Assembly: GCF_020859565.1 (NCBI RefSeq)
Contig: NZ_JAJHUO010000004.1
Location: forward strand, 277,842-341,841
Length of the DNA stretch: 64,000 nt
DNA from: Saccharothrix luteola
GTDB taxonomy: Bacteria > Actinomycetota > Actinomycetes > Mycobacteriales > Pseudonocardiaceae
Direction: 5' to 3'
Below the pieces are notes generated by a model, which saw nothing but the letters and a program-made list of their open reading frames with translations, was not told where the DNA came from and made no database searches. The translations under genes were made by a program, and so were the position numbers. Below, piece by piece: positions 32,243 to 39,548 of this stretch. Positions within the stretch are counted from its first letter, which is position 1. Each line of letters starts with the position of its first letter.

Positions 32243-34885
32243 TCAGGTCAGCAACGCCCGGACTTCGTCGGCGTCCTCGACGCGGCCCTGGGCGCGGAAG
32301 AGGGTGAGGGCTCGTTGCCGTGCGTCGCGCGCTTCGTCGTGCCGGCCCACGGCGGCGAGCACGTCGCCGAAGTGCCGCAGCACGGTGGCCTCCTCGTAGG
32401 AGTTGTCCAGTTGCCGGTAGAGCTTCAACGCGTGCCGGTAGTGCTCCACGGCGTCCGCGTCGCGCCCGTGGTGGTGGGCGATGAAGCCGAGGCTGTCCGA
32501 AGTGGCCGCTTCGCCTTCGACGTGGCCCAGTTCCTCGTTGAGCGCCAACGCTTCCCGGCAGTGCGCCTCGGCTCCCGCGTAGTCGCCGAGCCGTGCCATC
32601 CGGTAGCCGACGTCGTTGAGCGCCTCCGCGATGCGGACCGGGATGCCGAGCGCGCGGAACCGCTCCAGCTGCGCCTGCGCGTGCTCCAACGCCCCGGCGA
32701 CGTCACCCCGGCGTTCCATCGCCCACGCCATGGCGCGGTGCGCCGACGCTTTGCCGTAGTCGTCCTCCACCAGCTCCAACGCCTGGCGCAGGTGGTGGTC
32801 GCCCTCGTCGTGGCGGCCGAAGTCGGTCAACGCCATGCCGAGGAACTTGTGCGCCGTGACCTGCTTGAACCGGTCGCCCAACGCGTCCGCGGCGTCCAGC
32901 GCGAGCCGCCAGACGACGTCGTCGGCGGCGTGCCCCCGGCGCAGGTGGTAGTTCGTCAACGCCCACGCCAGGTGCCAGGCGACGTCGTGCCACCGGTGGT
33001 CGCCGGCCAGGCGTTGGGCGGCCAGCAGCGACTCGTGCTCGGCGTCGAACCAGTCCATCGCGGCGGTGACGTCGGCCAACGGCGCCGGGTAGCCCTCCGG
33101 GGCCGGGATCGGGGGGCGGTGCGGCTCGATGAGCATGTCGCCGTGGTGCGCGGTCGCGGCGAAGTAGCCGATGAACGCCTTGAGGTTGGCGTCGGCGTGC
33201 GCGGGCGCGACCTCGGCGGCATAGAGGCGGACGAGGTCGTGCATGCGGTAGCGCCCGACCCGGTGCTGCTGCACCAGGTGGGCGGCTTCGAGTTCCCGGA
33301 GCAGGCGGCGGGTGTCGGCGCGGCCGGTGAGGGCGGTGATCGCCTTCAGGCCCAGGTCCGGCGCGGAGGTCAGGCCGATCAGCCCGAACAGCTCCGTCGC
33401 GGCGGGGGTGAGGACCCGTAACGAGCAGGCGAACACCGTGCGCAGGTCGGCGCTGAGGTCGTCCAGCGCGTCGAGCCGCTGGTCCTTCAGCTCCTCGGTG
33501 AGCGCGGACAGCGGCAGGTCCGGCTGCGTCACCGCACGAGCCGCGATGATGCTCAACGCCAGCGGCAGGCCGCCGCACAGCACCAGCAGCTCGCGGGTGA
33601 CGTCCGGCTCGGCCTCGACCCGTTGCGCGCCGAGTCGGGCGACCAGGAAATCACGGGACTCGTGCTCGTCCAGGACGTCCAACGCGACCGAACGCGCGCC
33701 GTGCGCCGTGAGCAGGCCGAGGAGCTGCAAGCGGCTGGTGATCAGCACGGTGCAGCGCGCGCCGCCGGGCAGCAGGGGCGTGACCTGGGTGGTGTCGCGG
33801 GCGTTGTCCAGGACGACGAGCATCCGCTTGTCCGCGACCAGGCTGCGGTAGAGGGCGGCCTGGGCGTCGAGGTCGGCGGGCGGGTCGTCGACGCCGAGGG
33901 CTTCGAGGAAGCCGCGCAGCGCTTGCTGGGGCGTGACGGGGTCGCCGACCGGGTCGAAGCCGCGCAGGTTGACGTAGAGCTGGCCGTCCGGGAAGTCGTC
34001 CACGTGCTGGTGGGCCCAGTGCAGCGCGAGGGCCGTCTTGCCGATGCCGCCCGCGCCGCCGATCGCGGTGATCACGACCGTGGCCGATGGCTCCGTGAGG
34101 TCGGCGATCTCCTTCGCCCGGCCGGTGAACCAGCGTTGCGGCGCGGGCAGCTGCCGGGGCACGGCCGGGGCGTCCTGGGACGCCTGCTGACCTAGAAGTC
34201 GCAGGTAGAGGTCTTGCAGCGGCTTGCCGGGGTCGGTGCCCAGCTCGTCGGCGAGCGTGCGGCGCAACGCGTCGTAGTGCTGCAACGCCTCCGACGACCG
34301 GCCGCTGCGGTGCAGGGCGAGCACGAGCTGACCGGCGAGGCGTTCGTCCAGCGGGTCGGCCTGGGTCGCGTCACGGAGGGCCGGCAGGAGGGCCGCGTGC
34401 CTGCCGAGCCTGATCGCCACGTCGTTGCGGTCCAGCTCGACGGCCGTCCGCTCGGCCCGCAAGGCGTCCCTGACCTGGGCGAACCACGGCGAGTCGAGGC
34501 CGTCCAACGCCTCACCGCGCCACCGCCGCAACGCCTGGTCGTACAGCTCGGCGGCCCGCTCGTCGTCGGCCTCGGCGCGGGCCCGCTCGGCGAGGGCGCG
34601 GAACTCGACCAGGTCGACCCGGTCGGTCTCCAGCACGTAGCCGCCCGGCCGGCGCTGGATGTCGATCCCGGCGGACCGCAGCTTGGAGACGTACCCGTAC
34701 AGCGTCTCCTTGGCCCGCAGCGGCGGCCGGCCGCCCCAGACGCGGTCGACGAGCCGTTCCGCGGGCACCGGGCGCCCCGCCTCCAGCAGCAACGCCGCCA
34801 GCACGCTCCGCCGGCGGGTGTGGCCGATGTCGAGGTCGTCGCCGCCGACCCGGGCGCGGACACCGCCCAGCAGCGAGAAGTCCAC
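32243..34885 (-). CDS. AfsR/SARP-family regulator with NB-ARC and TPR domains
   Basis: An 880-residue transcription activator. The N-terminal winged helix (GHTRRRSVLAALLLEAGRPV, ETLYGYVSKLRSAG) and the bacterial transcriptional activation domain (residues 95-240) form the SARP part. An NB-ARC ATPase follows with Walker A GGAGGIGKTALAL near 275 and LVVLDNARD, then GGLPLALSII. The last 300 residues are TPR-like repeats. Such proteins act on secondary-metabolite or development genes. The GTG start has GAAGGGG upstream. The neighbours (lipase, sialidase) are possible targets only by position. GGTTC direct repeats lie just before it. Confidence 0.92.
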   Translation of the reverse strand: MDFSLLGGVRARVGGDDLDIGHTRRRSVLAALLLEAGRPVPAERLVDRVWGGRPPLRAKETLYGYVSKLRSAGIDIQRRPGGYVLETDRVDLVEFRALAERARAEADDERAAELYDQALRRWRGEALDGLDSPWFAQVRDALRAERTAVELDRNDVAIRLGRHAALLPALRDATQADPLDERLAGQLVLALHRSGRSSEALQHYDALRRTLADELGTDPGKPLQDLYLRLLGQQASQDAPAVPRQLPAPQRWFTGRAKEIADLTEPSATVVITAIGGAGGIGKTALALHWAHQHVDDFPDGQLYVNLRGFDPVGDPVTPQQALRGFLEALGVDDPPADLDAQAALYRSLVADKRMLVVLDNARDTTQVTPLLPGGARCTVLITSRLQLLGLLTAHGARSVALDVLDEHESRDFLVARLGAQRVEAEPDVTRELLVLCGGLPLALSIIAARAVTQPDLPLSALTEELKDQRLDALDDLSADLRTVFACSLRVLTPAATELFGLIGLTSAPDLGLKAITALTGRADTRRLLRELEAAHLVQQHRVGRYRMHDLVRLYAAEVAPAHADANLKAFIGYFAATAHHGDMLIEPHRPPIPAPEGYPAPLADVTAAMDWFDAEHESLLAAQRLAGDHRWHDVAWHLAWALTNYHLRRGHAADDVVWRLALDAADALGDRFKQVTAHKFLGMALTDFGRHDEGDHHLRQALELVEDDYGKASAHRAMAWAMERRGDVAGALEHAQAQLERFRALGIPVRIAEALNDVGYRMARLGDYAGAEAHCREALALNEELGHVEGEAATSDSLGFIAHHHGRDADAVEHYRHALKLYRQLDNSYEEATVLRHFGDVLAAVGRHDEARDARQRALTLFRAQGRVEDADEVRALLT

Positions 34886-34906
34886 GCTCAGCCCCTTCGA
34901 ACAGCC

Positions 34907-34939
34907 GGTTCAAGGTTCATCCTAGGTTCGCTCACGTTC
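34907..34939. promoter_or_regulatory. GGTTC direct repeats, possible SARP binding site
   Basis: GGTTC occurs at 34907, 34914 and 34925 and CGTTC at 34935, spaced 7, 11 and 10 bases. SARP proteins bind short direct repeats with a period of about 11 bp, so this may be an autoregulatory site for the gene starting at 34885. Confidence 0.35.
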
Positions 34940-34982
34940 GGCCCAGCAGGGTGTACCCATGACCGCGGATAGATGAAGGACC

Positions 34983-35120
34983 CCGGCGGAGTGCCCCACA
35001 CCCCCGCCGGAGACGAGGGGTCGACGTCCCGACCGGTGCTCCGCCCTGCCGGTTGGGACGCCGCGGTGTGCCCGCCCCGTGCTCACGAGGACGGCCGACC
35101 TGGGGGCGGCCGTTCTCGTG
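34983..35120 (+). ncRNA. Candidate structured RNA with three stem-loops
   Basis: Three hairpins follow each other: CCGGCGG/CCGCCGG (34983-35010), GTCCCGACCGG with CCGGTTGGGAC (35026-35059, 11 pairs with one G-U) and a 14-pair stem with one wobble (35084-35097 with 35107-35120) that looks like a terminator. They lie in the 321-base gap between divergent SARP and sialidase genes, where no terminator is needed for either. The plus strand is favoured because the strongest stem is at that end. I match it to no known RNA class. Confidence 0.35.
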
Positions 35121-35159
35121 CCCGGACGTTCCCGTGCCCAGACGCTCTCGTGCCCGGCG
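35112..35159 (+). repeat. Three tandem 16-bp repeats
   Basis: Units start at 35112, 35128 and 35144; the first is GTTCTCGTGCCCGGAC, and the others differ at two to four positions. The first overlaps the right arm of the terminator-like stem. Use unknown. Confidence 0.6.
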
Positions 35160-35194
35160 AAGTGGCGTGGAAGTCCGTTGGAAGCGGGGCCGCC

Positions 35195-35200
35195 TAACCT
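35195..35200 (+). promoter_or_regulatory. -10 element TAACCT, leaderless sialidase gene
   Basis: TAACCT ends six bases before the GTG at 35207, with no ribosome site between. Confidence 0.5.
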
Positions 35201-35206
35201 GCGCCG

Positions 35207-38170
35207 GTGAGACGACTTCTGGGGTTCGCGCTGGTCCTGGCGCTGGTGGCGCCGGTACCGGCTTGGGGTAGCGGCACGGCGGCGTCGCCGTCGTCCATCG
35301 GTGTCGAGCACCTGCTGTTCAAGGGCGGGACCGGCGGGTACGGGTGTTATCGCATCCCGGCGCTGGTCCGGACGTCGGCGGACACGTTGCTGGCGTTCGC
35401 GGAGGCACGCGAGTCGCCCTCGTGCGCCGACCGCGGTGACATCGACATCGTCGTGCGGCGGTCCACCAACGACGGTCGTACGTGGGGTCCCGCCCGGGTG
35501 GTGCTGAGCGGGGTGCCCGAAGACCTGGAGAGGCCGTTCACCAGGGGGAACCCGGCACCGGTCGTGGATCGGGAGACCGGGCGGGTGTTCCTGCTGTCCA
35601 CGTCGAACGAGGCCCTGCCCGGTGGCGTGCGGCTGCCGTGGGTTCAGCACAGCGACGACGACGGGGTGACCTGGTCGGCGGCACGGCAGATCCCGGCGTC
35701 GTTCGACGGGACCACGCGCGGCTGGTTCGCCACCGGGCCGTCGCACGGCGTGCAGCTGCGCAGCGGGCGGCTGGTCGTGGGCGCGCACCAGGCCGTGGGC
35801 AACGTCGTGCGGGCCGGCGTCCTCTACAGCTCCGACCACGGCGAGACCTGGCAGGCGAGCCAGACGCCCGACTCGTTCGTCGAGGGCAAGGTCACGCCCG
35901 GCGAGATGTCGGTGGCCGAGCTGCCCAACGGCGACGTCTTGGTGCTGGGCCGCAACGACATCGCCACCGGGCACCACCGCACCCGCGCCATCAGCACGGA
36001 CGGCGGCACGACGGTGTCCGCCTCCACCCCGATCCCGAGCCTGGTCACGCCGGCCGTGCAGGGCGCGGTGCTGGCGCTGCGCAACGGCGTGCTGCTGTTC
36101 TCCGGCCCGTCCGACCCGCAGGACCGCGAGCTCATGCGCATCCGGTACTCGACCGACGGCGGCGTCACGTGGGGCGCGGGCGGCCTGATCCACGCGAGCC
36201 GGGCCGGGTACTCGGACCTGGCCGAGCTGTCCACCGGCGAGATCGGGTTGCTGTACGAGGGCGGCCAGTCGTTCTCGGCGGACGAGATCCGGTTCAACCG
36301 GTTCACCACGCAGCAGGCGCAGATCCCCGGCGGCACGAACCCGTCCGCCGAGGCGACCCCGGCCGCCGGTCCCACGTCGCCGGACACGACGGCCCAGGCC
36401 AACGACGCCTACGTGCGCGGTTCGGTGAACGCCGGGCTGACCGGCCAGGCCGACGTGCCGTACTCGCGGTCGCTGGACGTCGGCGCGCAGGACTTCACCG
36501 TCGAGACCTCGTTCCGGCACGGCGGTTCGACCGCCGCCCAGGCGTTGTTCTGGGGGTTCGGCCAGGGCGTGGAGGTGCCGCAGGTGTGGGCGCGGATCCA
36601 GTCCGGACGCCTGGTCGCCTGGGTGAGGGGGACGACGAGCGGCGCCACCGTGTCGTTGGACGGCACTTTCGCCGACAACGCCTGGCACGAGCTGACGCTG
36701 GCCCGCGTCGGCAACCGGGTCACCCTCACCGTGGACGGGGTGTCGGCGTCGGCGACGGGGGTGGAGGGCGCGGTGACGAAGACGCGCACCGGGCTGCGGC
36801 TGGGCTCGCGGCTGGACGGCGCGGACCCGTTCTCCGGGGTGCTGAAGGACTTCGTCGTGCGCAAGGCGGGCGTCGCGGTGCTGAACCTGCCGTTCCAGGT
36901 GGTGGACGGTGCGGTGACGCCGACCCGCACGAAGGTCGCGCTGACCGACGACCTCACCGGGCACTGCCTGGCCGGCACGTTGCTCGGCGGGCACCGACCG
37001 TTGGTCGCGGGGAAGGCCGGGACGGCCCTGGACGTCGACGCCACGCGTCCGGGGGTGGAGGTGCCGTACTCGCCGGCGCTCGACCCCGGTGCGGGTGACT
37101 TCGCGTTCTCGCTGTGGTTCCAGCGCCAAGGCACGGCGAACCAGGCGTTGCTGTGGGCGTACGGGGCGACGACGGGCAAGCCGTCGGTGTGGGTGCGGGC
37201 CCAGCCCGGCTCGGACCGGCTGTTCGGGTGGGTCGAGACCGATGCCGGGCACGTGTCCGTGGCGGTGACCGACACCTCGGCGGCCACGGCCTTCGGCGAC
37301 GGCGCCTGGCACCAGTTGTCGCTGCGCCGGATCGGTGACCGGGTGGAGATGAGCGTCGACGGCGGTGCCCCGGCCGTGGCGACCGGGTTGACCGGGTCGG
37401 TGTCCAGCACGCTCGGCGTGCGCGTCGGGTCGAAGCCGGACGGGACGGACGTGCTGGACGGGCGGCTGGACGACGTCCGGCTGACCGTGGGCACGCGGCC
37501 GGCGCTGTGGTGGGGCTTCGAGCACCAGAACACGCAGGCGCACGACGCCGTCCGCACCCCGCTCGGCCCGGCGACCGCCGACGTGTCCGAGCACTGCCAC
37601 CACTCGGCCGTGCAAGGCGGCGCCGTCACGACCACCGGCGTGAGCGGGCGCGGCTTGGCGTTCGACGGCGTGGACGACTCGGTCGTCGTGCCCTACCAGG
37701 CGTTGGACGGCGACTTCTCGATCGACTTCCGGATGCGGTACGTCGCGGGCACGGCCGACCAGGTCTTGGTGTGGGCCTACGACGTCGGTGCGACGGAGCG
37801 CTCGCTGTGGTTGCGCGCGCAGCCCAGCCAGGGTCGGCTGCTGGCCCGGGTGCAGACGGATGCCGGGCCGACGTCGGTCGCGTCGGTGGGCGCGTTCGGG
37901 GACGGCCAGTGGCACCACGTCGTGCTGCGCCGGGTCGGCGGCACGCTGGAACTGCTGGTCGACGGTGCGGTTCGCGGCAGTGCGGCGATCAAGGGCTCGC
38001 TGACGCACGGCGACACGTTCGCGGTGGACGGCCTGCGACTGGGCGCCAGGCCGGACGGCGCCGACCGGTTCAAGGGCACGTTGGACGAGTTCCGGGTCCA
38101 GCGCGGTGGCACGACGATCACCCACCTGCCGTTCGAGGTGGTGACACCGGGACCGTTCGCCCGGGGTTGA
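35207..38170 (+). CDS. Secreted exo-alpha-sialidase with three LamG-like domains
   Basis: A 987-residue exported enzyme that removes terminal sialic acids. The signal peptide spans about residues 1-24. The six-bladed sialidase propeller (about 30-370) has the arginine motif CYRIPALV near 46, the FAEARES acid region and Asp-boxes STNDGRTW, SDDDGVTW, SSDHGETW and STDGGVTW. Three concanavalin/LamG-like domains follow at about 400-565, 590-760 and 780-985, each with WHxL/V and VxLxVDG patterns, likely for glycan binding. The GTG at 35207 is backed by a -10 element six bases before it. Its stop touches the stop of the convergent small gene without any gap. Confidence 0.9.
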   Translation: MRRLLGFALVLALVAPVPAWGSGTAASPSSIGVEHLLFKGGTGGYGCYRIPALVRTSADTLLAFAEARESPSCADRGDIDIVVRRSTNDGRTWGPARVVLSGVPEDLERPFTRGNPAPVVDRETGRVFLLSTSNEALPGGVRLPWVQHSDDDGVTWSAARQIPASFDGTTRGWFATGPSHGVQLRSGRLVVGAHQAVGNVVRAGVLYSSDHGETWQASQTPDSFVEGKVTPGEMSVAELPNGDVLVLGRNDIATGHHRTRAISTDGGTTVSASTPIPSLVTPAVQGAVLALRNGVLLFSGPSDPQDRELMRIRYSTDGGVTWGAGGLIHASRAGYSDLAELSTGEIGLLYEGGQSFSADEIRFNRFTTQQAQIPGGTNPSAEATPAAGPTSPDTTAQANDAYVRGSVNAGLTGQADVPYSRSLDVGAQDFTVETSFRHGGSTAAQALFWGFGQGVEVPQVWARIQSGRLVAWVRGTTSGATVSLDGTFADNAWHELTLARVGNRVTLTVDGVSASATGVEGAVTKTRTGLRLGSRLDGADPFSGVLKDFVVRKAGVAVLNLPFQVVDGAVTPTRTKVALTDDLTGHCLAGTLLGGHRPLVAGKAGTALDVDATRPGVEVPYSPALDPGAGDFAFSLWFQRQGTANQALLWAYGATTGKPSVWVRAQPGSDRLFGWVETDAGHVSVAVTDTSAATAFGDGAWHQLSLRRIGDRVEMSVDGGAPAVATGLTGSVSSTLGVRVGSKPDGTDVLDGRLDDVRLTVGTRPALWWGFEHQNTQAHDAVRTPLGPATADVSEHCHHSAVQGGAVTTTGVSGRGLAFDGVDDSVVVPYQALDGDFSIDFRMRYVAGTADQVLVWAYDVGATERSLWLRAQPSQGRLLARVQTDAGPTSVASVGAFGDGQWHHVVLRRVGGTLELLVDGAVRGSAAIKGSLTHGDTFAVDGLRLGARPDGADRFKGTLDEFRVQRGGTTITHLPFEVVTPGPFARG

Positions 38171-38404
38171 TCAGGCGGCCCGTTCCTTGAGGGCGGCGAG
38201 GCCCTCGGTCAGCTTGCCGAGCAGCTGGCCGAGGGCGTCCTCGCCGAGCACGAGCGTGACGCCGTTGGTCACGCCGAGGACTTCGCTGCGCTCGCCGACG
38301 AACACCTCGACCTGGTCGTCCAGCAGCAGTTCGACGCTCACCTCCGAGACCGAGGCGACGTCCACGTAGGTGTGGCTGTAGACCGAGCTGTCACTGATGT
38401 GCAT
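38171..38404 (-). CDS. Small acidic protein of unknown function, divergent from WhiJ-like gene
   Basis: A 77-residue acidic protein (MHISDSSVYSHTYVDVASVSEV...) with a beta-rich first half and a helical, amphipathic end (LGQLLGKLTEGLAALKERAA). I do not recognise a family. It is supported as a gene by a TAGCGT element placed six bases before its ATG, giving a leaderless start, and by lying divergently from an XRE/DUF397 pair. Such pairs in actinomycetes often carry an extra small partner, so it may interact with them. Confidence 0.6.
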   Translation of the reverse strand: MHISDSSVYSHTYVDVASVSEVSVELLLDDQVEVFVGERSEVLGVTNGVTLVLGEDALGQLLGKLTEGLAALKERAA

Positions 38405-38410
38405 GTCAGG

Positions 38411-38416
38411 ACGCTA
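38411..38416 (-). promoter_or_regulatory. -10 element TAGCGT for the small gene
   Basis: On the minus strand TAGCGT ends six bases before the ATG at 38404. The same hexamer serves the divergent WhiJ-like gene at 38480. Confidence 0.5.
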
Positions 38417-38419
38417 TCG

Positions 38420-38431
38420 GTAGACATCTAC
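38420..38431. promoter_or_regulatory. 12-bp palindrome in the WhiJ divergent promoter
   Basis: GTAGACATCTAC has perfect five-base arms and lies between the two divergent leaderless promoters. It is a reasonable operator for the XRE regulator. Confidence 0.4.
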
Positions 38432-38479
38432 TGAGCACCATTACACGATTGAGCGATATACGGCTGGCGAGACGTTGGC

Positions 38480-38485
38480 TAGCGT
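38480..38485 (+). promoter_or_regulatory. -10 element TAGCGT, leaderless WhiJ-like gene
   Basis: TAGCGT ends seven bases before the ATG at 38493, with no ribosome site between. Confidence 0.5.
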
Positions 38486-38492
38486 TGATCAC

Positions 38493-39332
38493 ATGTTCGA
38501 GTTGGCCGCGCCATCGGCGCTCCAGTGGTTGATCGGCGTGGAGATCGCGCGCTACCGGAACGAGGCCGGCCTCTCGCTGACGCAACTGGCGGAGACCACC
38601 GGTATCGGTCGCCCCAAGCTCGGGCACATGGAGACCGGCCGCTCGGTGCAGTACCCGGCCGACATCCGCAAGGTCCTCAAGGCTTGCCAGGTCGACAAGG
38701 AGCACATCGACCGCATCGTGCAGCTGACCACGCGGGTGGACGAGGCTTCCTGGTTGGGCGCGTGGTCCGATGTCATGTCGGACTGGCTGCGCACCTTCGC
38801 GGGCCTGGAAGCCCTGGCACAGCGGGAGTTCGTCTTCGAACCGATCCTGCTGCCGGGCCTGCTCCAGACCGAGGACTACGCACGAGAGCTCACGAACGCG
38901 GCCATCAGGGTCCGACCGGACCATGCCGAACGACTGGTGGAGTTCCGCTTGCAGCGCAGCCGCCAACTCTTCAAGAACAACCCACTGCAATTGCATGCGA
39001 TCTTCAACGAACAAGCCCTGCGGCTTCGGGTCGGCTCACGCGAGGTCTTGAACGACCAGTACCGCCACCTGCTGAAGATGGCGGAGTTGCCCAACATCAC
39101 CTTGCAGGTGGTGCGCGCCGAGGCCGGACCCCACTCGGCGGTCAACGGGCAGTTCGTCCTGCTGGACTTCCGTGACGCGAGGCCGATCGTGTACGTGGAA
39201 CTGCAGGACGCGGCGGTCTTCGTCGACGACTCGGTCCGCGTGCGTACGTATACCCTCAGTACGCAGAGCCTGGAGCGGGTCGCGCTGTCACCCGGTGAGA
39301 GCGCGACCTTGATCGAATCGTTGATCACGTAG
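38493..39332 (+). CDS. WhiJ-like XRE regulator (HTH plus DUF5753)
   Basis: A 279-residue protein. The N-terminal helix-turn-helix (IARYRNEAGLSLTQLAETTGI, RPKLGHMETGRS) is followed by the C-terminal DUF5753 region with FEPILLPGLLQTEDYAREL, RQLFKNNPLQLHAIFNEQALR, HLLKMAELPNITLQVV and GPHSAVNGQFVLLDF. Streptomyces WhiJ proteins of this type act in the switch to aerial growth and sporulation together with small DUF397 proteins, one of which follows nine bases downstream. The ATG at 38493 is favoured by the -10 element before it. The direct targets are unknown. Confidence 0.92.
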   Translation: MFELAAPSALQWLIGVEIARYRNEAGLSLTQLAETTGIGRPKLGHMETGRSVQYPADIRKVLKACQVDKEHIDRIVQLTTRVDEASWLGAWSDVMSDWLRTFAGLEALAQREFVFEPILLPGLLQTEDYARELTNAAIRVRPDHAERLVEFRLQRSRQLFKNNPLQLHAIFNEQALRLRVGSREVLNDQYRHLLKMAELPNITLQVVRAEAGPHSAVNGQFVLLDFRDARPIVYVELQDAAVFVDDSVRVRTYTLSTQSLERVALSPGESATLIESLIT

Positions 39333-39341
39333 GAGTCCGCC

Positions 39342-39503
39342 GTGTGGCGTACGAGCAGTTACAGCGGGGAGAACGGCAGCTGTGTGGCCGTCAAGTTCCC
39401 GGTCGCCGGACCCGTTGGCGTCCGGGATTCCAAGAACCCGACCGGGCCGCGGCTCGCCTTCCCGGCGAGTGTCTGGGCCGAGTTCGTCAAGCGCAGCAAG
39501 TGA
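39342..39503 (+). CDS. DUF397 small protein
   Basis: A 53-residue protein with the complete DUF397 pattern: WRTSSYSGENGSCVAV, VGVRDSKNPTGPRLAFP and a C-terminal AEFVKRSK. The GTG at 39342 has GGAG eight bases upstream. It follows the WhiJ-like gene closely and is almost surely co-transcribed; in Streptomyces such small proteins counteract or tune the partner HTH protein. A strong bidirectional terminator comes next. Confidence 0.92.
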   Translation: MWRTSSYSGENGSCVAVKFPVAGPVGVRDSKNPTGPRLAFPASVWAEFVKRSK

Positions 39504-39506
39504 GAA

Positions 39507-39534
39507 CGGGCCGGGGCGCAAGTGCCCCGGCCCG
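39507..39534. terminator. Bidirectional terminator
   Basis: CGGGCCGGGGC (39507-39517) and GCCCCGGCCCG (39524-39534) form a perfect 11-bp stem with a six-base loop. It lies four bases past the DUF397 stop and 14 before the stop of the convergent propeller gene, so it can serve both. Confidence 0.9.
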
Positions 39535-39548
39535 ATTCCACGAAACGG

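Noticed and set aside
35084-35120. Attenuator of the sialidase gene
   Set aside because: The likely -10 element lies downstream at 35195, so this hairpin would not be in the sialidase message.
34922-38125. A 1,067-codon minus-strand frame across the sialidase gene
   Set aside because: It is antisense to a clear sialidase/LamG gene and rich in His, Arg and Pro, a shadow of high-GC codon use.
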